A DNA stretch of 26,368 nt from JBJENW01 sp051880395 (GTDB lineage: Bacteria; Bacillota; Clostridia; Lachnospirales; Lachnospiraceae): contig JBJENW010000026.1 of NCBI GenBank assembly GCA_051880395.1, positions 1 through 26,368 of the forward strand, written 5' to 3'. Of this stretch, positions 22,440 to 26,368 are shown piece after piece (within the stretch, counting starts at the first letter, position 1; each line of letters starts with the position of its first letter). A program made the position numbers and the translations under genes. Below the pieces are notes generated by a model. That model saw only the letters and a list, made by a program, of their open reading frames with translations. It was not told the origin of the DNA and ran no database searches.

Positions 22440-23786
22440 TCAGGATTCTTTCTTTTCCGACTCATCTACTACTTCTTTCTGCTTTTTTCGACTCTTTTTC
22501 TTTTGTTGCAATTCTTCTTTCAAATAAGAAATCGCATTTGTCTCCTGATCAATCCTCTCAGCCCTTATATATGCATCCGACTCCATCGGAAGTTTTTTCT
22601 TCTGCAGCAAAAAAGATACTGCGTTTTGTGCAATGTAATAAATCACGGCAAATACCGGCACGCCCAAAATCATGCCCACTACGCCAAACAATCCGCCTCC
22701 GAGCATGATTGCAAATACCACCCAGAATGAAGATAAACCAGTCGAATTTCCCAAAATTTTCGGTCCGATGATATTTCCGTCAATCTGCTGCAGAATAATG
22801 ATAAAGATGACAAAATACACACCTTTCATCGGATTTGCAAGCGTGATCAAAAGTGCACTCGGGATCGCTCCGATATATGGTCCGAAAAATGGAATGATGT
22901 TTGTAACTCCGACGATCACACTGACAAGCAGCGCATAAGGCATATCCAACACAAGAAGACTGACATAGCAAAGTACTCCGATGATCGCAGAGTCTAACAA
23001 TTTTCCGGAAATAAATCCACCAAAAATTTCATTACTTTTACGAAATGTTTTCACGATCGCATTTCCTGCGGATATCGGGAAAAAAGCATATACGGTTTTC
23101 TTTGTCATACCGACAAATTTTTCTTTGTCTGCAAGCACATAGATGCTCACAATGATTCCAATAATAAAATTTAATACCACGCGCATCATGCTAATAATTC
23201 CGGATGTGATCGACGTCAGATATACCTGTGCCTGAGGCAGGATATCCTGTTTTAGCCAATTTTGCAGATTGTCAGTTCCATGAATCAGCCACTGCCGGAT
23301 CTGAAGCACAATTTCATTGTCGCTCTTTCCCATATGATTGATCCAATTCACCAGACCTTTAAACTGATCCGGCAAAGCTACGATCAGCCCCCGGATACTT
23401 TTTAAGAGTTCCGGTATCATCATGCCAAACAACATACAAATGATAAAAATAAAGGTCAGTACCGCCCCTAAAATTGCGATGGTTCGGGCACTTTTTTTTG
23501 CCTTTTTCTGATCTTGCATATTCCGGAACAGATAGCAGATCCCTTTCTCATACGCTTTCATGATCGGATTGATCAGATAGGCAATGGCAAGACCGATGAT
23601 AATTGGCTGCAGTACACCGAACACCGTCTGAATCACATCCCGAAAAGACTGATAGCGATAAAAAAGGAAAAAAACGCTCATACAAAGACAAAACACCAAA
23701 AATACCAATAAAGCCACTGCCAAATATGGCTTAAAATTCCAGTTCGCTTTTTGGTTTTCCAGCTCTTCTTCCTGTTGATTTTTCAA
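22440..23786 (-). CDS. AI-2E family transporter-like membrane protein
   Basis: A 448-residue polytopic membrane protein of the AI-2E (UPF0118/PerM) family. Several hydrophobic segments frame the family core, seen in GLAIAYLINPIMKAYEKG near the N-terminus and TNIIPFFGPYIGAIPSALL in the second half. A basic cytoplasmic tail ends in a Lys/Glu-rich coil. Members have been linked to autoinducer-2 export or to Na+/H+ antiport; which applies here cannot be told. Translation starts at TTG after GAGGGGGAG. No terminator separates it from the downstream promoter, so some read-through into the TPR-ATPase gene is likely. Confidence 0.9.
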   Translation of the reverse strand: MKNQQEEELENQKANWNFKPYLAVALLVFLVFCLCMSVFFLFYRYQSFRDVIQTVFGVLQPIIIGLAIAYLINPIMKAYEKGICYLFRNMQDQKKAKKSARTIAILGAVLTFIFIICMLFGMMIPELLKSIRGLIVALPDQFKGLVNWINHMGKSDNEIVLQIRQWLIHGTDNLQNWLKQDILPQAQVYLTSITSGIISMMRVVLNFIIGIIVSIYVLADKEKFVGMTKKTVYAFFPISAGNAIVKTFRKSNEIFGGFISGKLLDSAIIGVLCYVSLLVLDMPYALLVSVIVGVTNIIPFFGPYIGAIPSALLITLANPMKGVYFVIFIIILQQIDGNIIGPKILGNSTGLSSFWVVFAIMLGGGLFGVVGMILGVPVFAVIYYIAQNAVSFLLQKKKLPMESDAYIRAERIDQETNAISYLKEELQQKKKSRKKQKEVVDESEKKES

Positions 23787-23803
23787 AACTCTCTCCCCCT
23801 CTT

Positions 23804-23820
23804 AGTTTGATTATCAAACT
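23804..23820. promoter_or_regulatory. Perfect 17-bp palindrome upstream of the AI-2E gene
   Basis: AGTTTGATTATCAAACT, 8-bp arms around one base. On the minus strand it contains GATAAT, which could serve as a -10 with TTTGCG 16 bp upstream, making the palindrome a possible operator. On the plus strand it is followed by TTTTT, so a weak terminator is the alternative. Confidence 0.4.
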
Positions 23821-23835
23821 TTTTCTAATAACGCA

Positions 23836-23884
23836 AAAGCCGGACAATGCAAAAGGATATCTCCCTTTGCACTCCTCCGGCTTT
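23836..23884 (-). terminator. Rho-independent terminator after the aconitase-family gene
   Basis: A long stem made of AAAGCCGGA with TCCGGCTTT, and an inner GTGCAAAGG paired with CCTTTTGCAT. It ends in CTTTTGCGTT on the minus strand. The U-run is short, but the stem is strong and well placed, 29 bp after the stop codon. Confidence 0.75.
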
Positions 23885-23912
23885 ATAACTAAGATGCCAG
23901 TCTGTTAAGCTT

Positions 23913-26198
23913 TTATTTTCTGTTGTAATTGATCAGACATCCTTTTAAGATAATTTCACGTTCTTCGTTTGTCAATTCACCAAGTTTCAGGTCAAATCCT
24001 TTTAACGAACCGTCTTTTACGACATATACTTTGATCACGCTATCCTTATTTTCAACTGCCTTTCTGATCCCCGGCAAAAACAGGTAATCCCCATTTGTAA
24101 ACGGCAGATCCCCTTCTTCGATCAAAAATGGAAGCATACCCCAGTTGATCAAGTTCGAACGGTAACGTTTGGTTGCATATTCGTTTGCGATATTTGCCCA
24201 GCCGCCTAATACTTTCTGACAGGAAGCAGCCTGCTCACGCGCAGAACCGTCGCCCGGCTTTACAGCAAAGATCGTACTTCCAACACCCAGATTTTCTTTG
24301 CTGACATCCGGATAGGTTTGTTTGATGATATCCATCACCGGTTTCAACTCTTCTAGTGCTTCTGCCGGACATTCGCCTGCTTCGATCGCTTTCTGTGCTT
24401 TCTGCACTTCTTTCGCGCGTCCTACATAAGCCGGATCCTTTCTGGACAATGCAAACTCTGCCAGTCCCAATGGGTTGGAACGATAAGAAGAAGTTTCTCC
24501 GGATGGAATCAGCTCGTCTGTTGTAGTAACCGGATCGTGAATCTCGGAAACAACCTTCAGGATCATGTTTTCCGGTAATGCACTCATCTTTGGCCAATCT
24601 TTGATGTTTGGTCCCATCTGAATCTCTACTGTCGAATCTGCAACACCATGGCTGTCAAATACACGGTTTGCATAAATCTGACTGTCAAAGAAATACTTCG
24701 GTTTTGTAAAGTTAACATCCACATCTGTAGCCGGTGTCAATACACCCTGATTTGCTGCGGTGGCTGCAATAGAACGTGCATCCATCAATGCAACAGATGA
24801 AATCTGTCCGTTCTGTACCTTTGATCCCTCTCTGTTCGGGAAGTTTCTTGTTGAATGACGGATTGAGAATGCATTGTTTGCCGGTGTGTCACCTGCACCA
24901 AAACATGGTCCGCAGAATGCCGTCTTTACGATTGCCCCTGTCTCCATCAAAGTAGCAACTGCTCCGTTTTTCACTAATTCCATGTAAATCGGTGTACTTG
25001 CCGGATAAACACTCAAGGTAAACTCATTTGCTCCGATACTTGCTCCCTTTAAGATATCAGCTGCATCACAGATGTTTTCAAATCCACCTCCGGCACAGCC
25101 AGCGATAATACCCTGATCAACATAGAATTTGCCGTCCTTGATCTTATCTTTCAGATTCAGATCCACTGCACCGTCAAAACTTACCTGTGCATTCTTTTCG
25201 CACTCTGCCAGGATGTCTGTCAGGTTTGCATTTACCTCTTCGATCGTATAGGTATTGCTTGGATGGAACGGCATTGCGATCATCGGTTTGATCTCGCTTA
25301 AGTCGATTTCGATCATACCGTCATAGTATGCAACACTGCCCGGGTTTAATTCCGCGAAATCTTCCGGTCTCTTGTGGATCTCATAGAACTCTTTTACCTT
25401 ATCATCGGTTCTCCAGATGGAAGACAGACAGGTTGTCTCTGTTGTCATAACATCGATTCCGATTCGATAATCCACACTCATATTCGAAACACCCGGTCCG
25501 ACAAACTCCATGACTTTATTCTTTACATATCCATTTTTAAATACTTCACCGATGATCGCGAGTGCGATATCCTGCGGGCCGACACCTTTTTGCGGTGTTC
25601 CAGTCATATACACTCCGACAACACCCGGCATATTGATATCATAGGTCTGGCTTAATAACTGTTTTACAAGCTCCGGGCCACCTTCACCCATTGCCATGGT
25701 ACCCAATGCACCGTAACGTGTATGAGAGTCGGAACCTAAGATCATCTTTCCGCCACCTGCGAGCATTTCACGGGCAAACTGATGAATGACTGCCTGATGT
25801 GGCGGTACATAGATTCCGCCATAACGCTTTGCACAGGTCAGACCAAACATATGGTCATCCTCGTTGATGGTTCCACCAACGGCACAAAGGCTGTTATGAC
25901 AGTTTGTCAAAACATACGGAATCGGGAATTTTTCCAATCCGGATGCTCTCGCTGTCTGAATGATTCCAACAAATGTAATATCATGGGAAGTCAGTTTATC
26001 AAATTTAATCTTTAATTTTTCCATGTCATCTGAGGTGTTGTGTGCTTTTAAAATACCATACGCAATCGTATTTTTTGCAGCTTCCTCTTTAGACAGTGCA
26101 CTGCCTGTCTTTGCTGTTAAAACTGCGGCCGCATCTTTTGTGTCTTCTACGATGTCTGTACCATTTACTAAATAAACTCCATTTTCATATAACTTCAT
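23913..26198 (-). CDS. Aconitase-family hydratase (YbhJ-like)
   Basis: A 761-residue cytoplasmic iron-sulfur enzyme of the aconitase superfamily. The three [4Fe-4S] ligands are visible as C368 (IIAGCAGGG) and C429/C432 (AFCGPCFGAG). Substrate-loop motifs include GSDSHT (155-160) and, in the swivel domain, GDGSAREQAA and YRSNLINWGMLP. In classical aconitase the swivel motif is GSSRE; here the second Ser is Ala while the catalytic Ser and Arg positions are kept. Length and sequence are closer to the YbhJ-type hydratases than to AcnA, AcnB or LeuC, so the substrate may not be citrate. The ATG follows AGGTGACAGT. It is a single-gene unit with its own promoter and terminator, and no citrate synthase or isocitrate dehydrogenase is nearby. 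Confidence 0.88.
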   Translation of the reverse strand: MKLYENGVYLVNGTDIVEDTKDAAAVLTAKTGSALSKEEAAKNTIAYGILKAHNTSDDMEKLKIKFDKLTSHDITFVGIIQTARASGLEKFPIPYVLTNCHNSLCAVGGTINEDDHMFGLTCAKRYGGIYVPPHQAVIHQFAREMLAGGGKMILGSDSHTRYGALGTMAMGEGGPELVKQLLSQTYDINMPGVVGVYMTGTPQKGVGPQDIALAIIGEVFKNGYVKNKVMEFVGPGVSNMSVDYRIGIDVMTTETTCLSSIWRTDDKVKEFYEIHKRPEDFAELNPGSVAYYDGMIEIDLSEIKPMIAMPFHPSNTYTIEEVNANLTDILAECEKNAQVSFDGAVDLNLKDKIKDGKFYVDQGIIAGCAGGGFENICDAADILKGASIGANEFTLSVYPASTPIYMELVKNGAVATLMETGAIVKTAFCGPCFGAGDTPANNAFSIRHSTRNFPNREGSKVQNGQISSVALMDARSIAATAANQGVLTPATDVDVNFTKPKYFFDSQIYANRVFDSHGVADSTVEIQMGPNIKDWPKMSALPENMILKVVSEIHDPVTTTDELIPSGETSSYRSNPLGLAEFALSRKDPAYVGRAKEVQKAQKAIEAGECPAEALEELKPVMDIIKQTYPDVSKENLGVGSTIFAVKPGDGSAREQAASCQKVLGGWANIANEYATKRYRSNLINWGMLPFLIEEGDLPFTNGDYLFLPGIRKAVENKDSVIKVYVVKDGSLKGFDLKLGELTNEEREIILKGCLINYNRK

Positions 26199-26297
26199 AC
26201 TGTCACCTGTTCCCTTTCCGCTTGTGTTACCGGTAGCAACTTCCCGCCCACATTATATAATAAGAAGATGCCGTTTAATACCTCTCGTTAATGCATA

Positions 26298-26326
26298 ATT
26301 ATACGGGAAAGAATTCAAAAAGGCAA
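26298..26326 (-). promoter_or_regulatory. Sigma-A promoter of the aconitase-family gene
   Basis: On the minus strand TTGCCT, a 17-bp spacer, then TATAAT. It gives a leader of about 90 nt. A second TATAAT nearer the gene (about 26254) has only a weak -35. Confidence 0.7.
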
Positions 26327-26368
26327 GACATATAGCAAAAGAATTTTTCCGCAATTACGATTTATATG

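Overview
The window looks like chromosome from a motile, monoderm Clostridia bacterium, most likely a Lachnospiraceae member. The reasons are a Gram-positive type Tad (Flp) pilus operon with no secretin gene, a flagellin and FliS pair, a DUF6240-type flagellar protein, strong GGAGG-type ribosome binding sites, frequent TTG starts and moderate GC. The genus assignment is inference from gene content. No transposase, integrase, CRISPR array, tRNA or rRNA was seen.

Region 1 (552-10150, minus strand) is one compact Tad pilus operon. In transcription order it holds a prepilin peptidase, a CpaE/TadZ-like protein, the TadA/CpaF ATPase, TadB, a TadC-like protein with a large extra domain, a 59-residue Flp pilin, a DUF5702 protein, a TadE-like minor pilin with two Cys/His repeats, a second prepilin peptidase, a short TadE-like pseudopilin and an FHA-domain protein. 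Genes overlap or lie a few bases apart. A perfect 15-bp inverted repeat brackets a 66-bp segment at the start of the TadE-like gene. That gene stays open in either orientation of the segment.

Region 2 (about 50-550 and about 10330-11385) holds the most unusual material: three copies of a roughly 400-bp imperfect palindrome, at 101-508, 10396-10796 and 10991-11381. They lie at the two ends of the Tad operon. Each copy has one A arm and one B arm with arm-specific conserved blocks. Between the blocks lie segments that differ between copies but stay complementary within a copy. This suggests selection for a long structured hairpin, or arm-to-arm gene conversion. I do not recognise the family.

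Region 3 (11459-16980) has a small YaaL/DUF2508 gene on the plus strand, convergent with and overlapping fliS. Next come flagellin with a sigma-28 type promoter and a 1105-residue DUF6240 protein whose C-terminus resembles the FliK hook-length domain.

Region 4 (17111-26198, minus strand) holds glycogen branching enzyme glgB with a basic, Gln-rich tail, and a TPR plus P-loop ATPase protein cotranscribed upstream of it. These are followed by an AI-2E family membrane protein and an aconitase-family hydratase with its own promoter and terminator.
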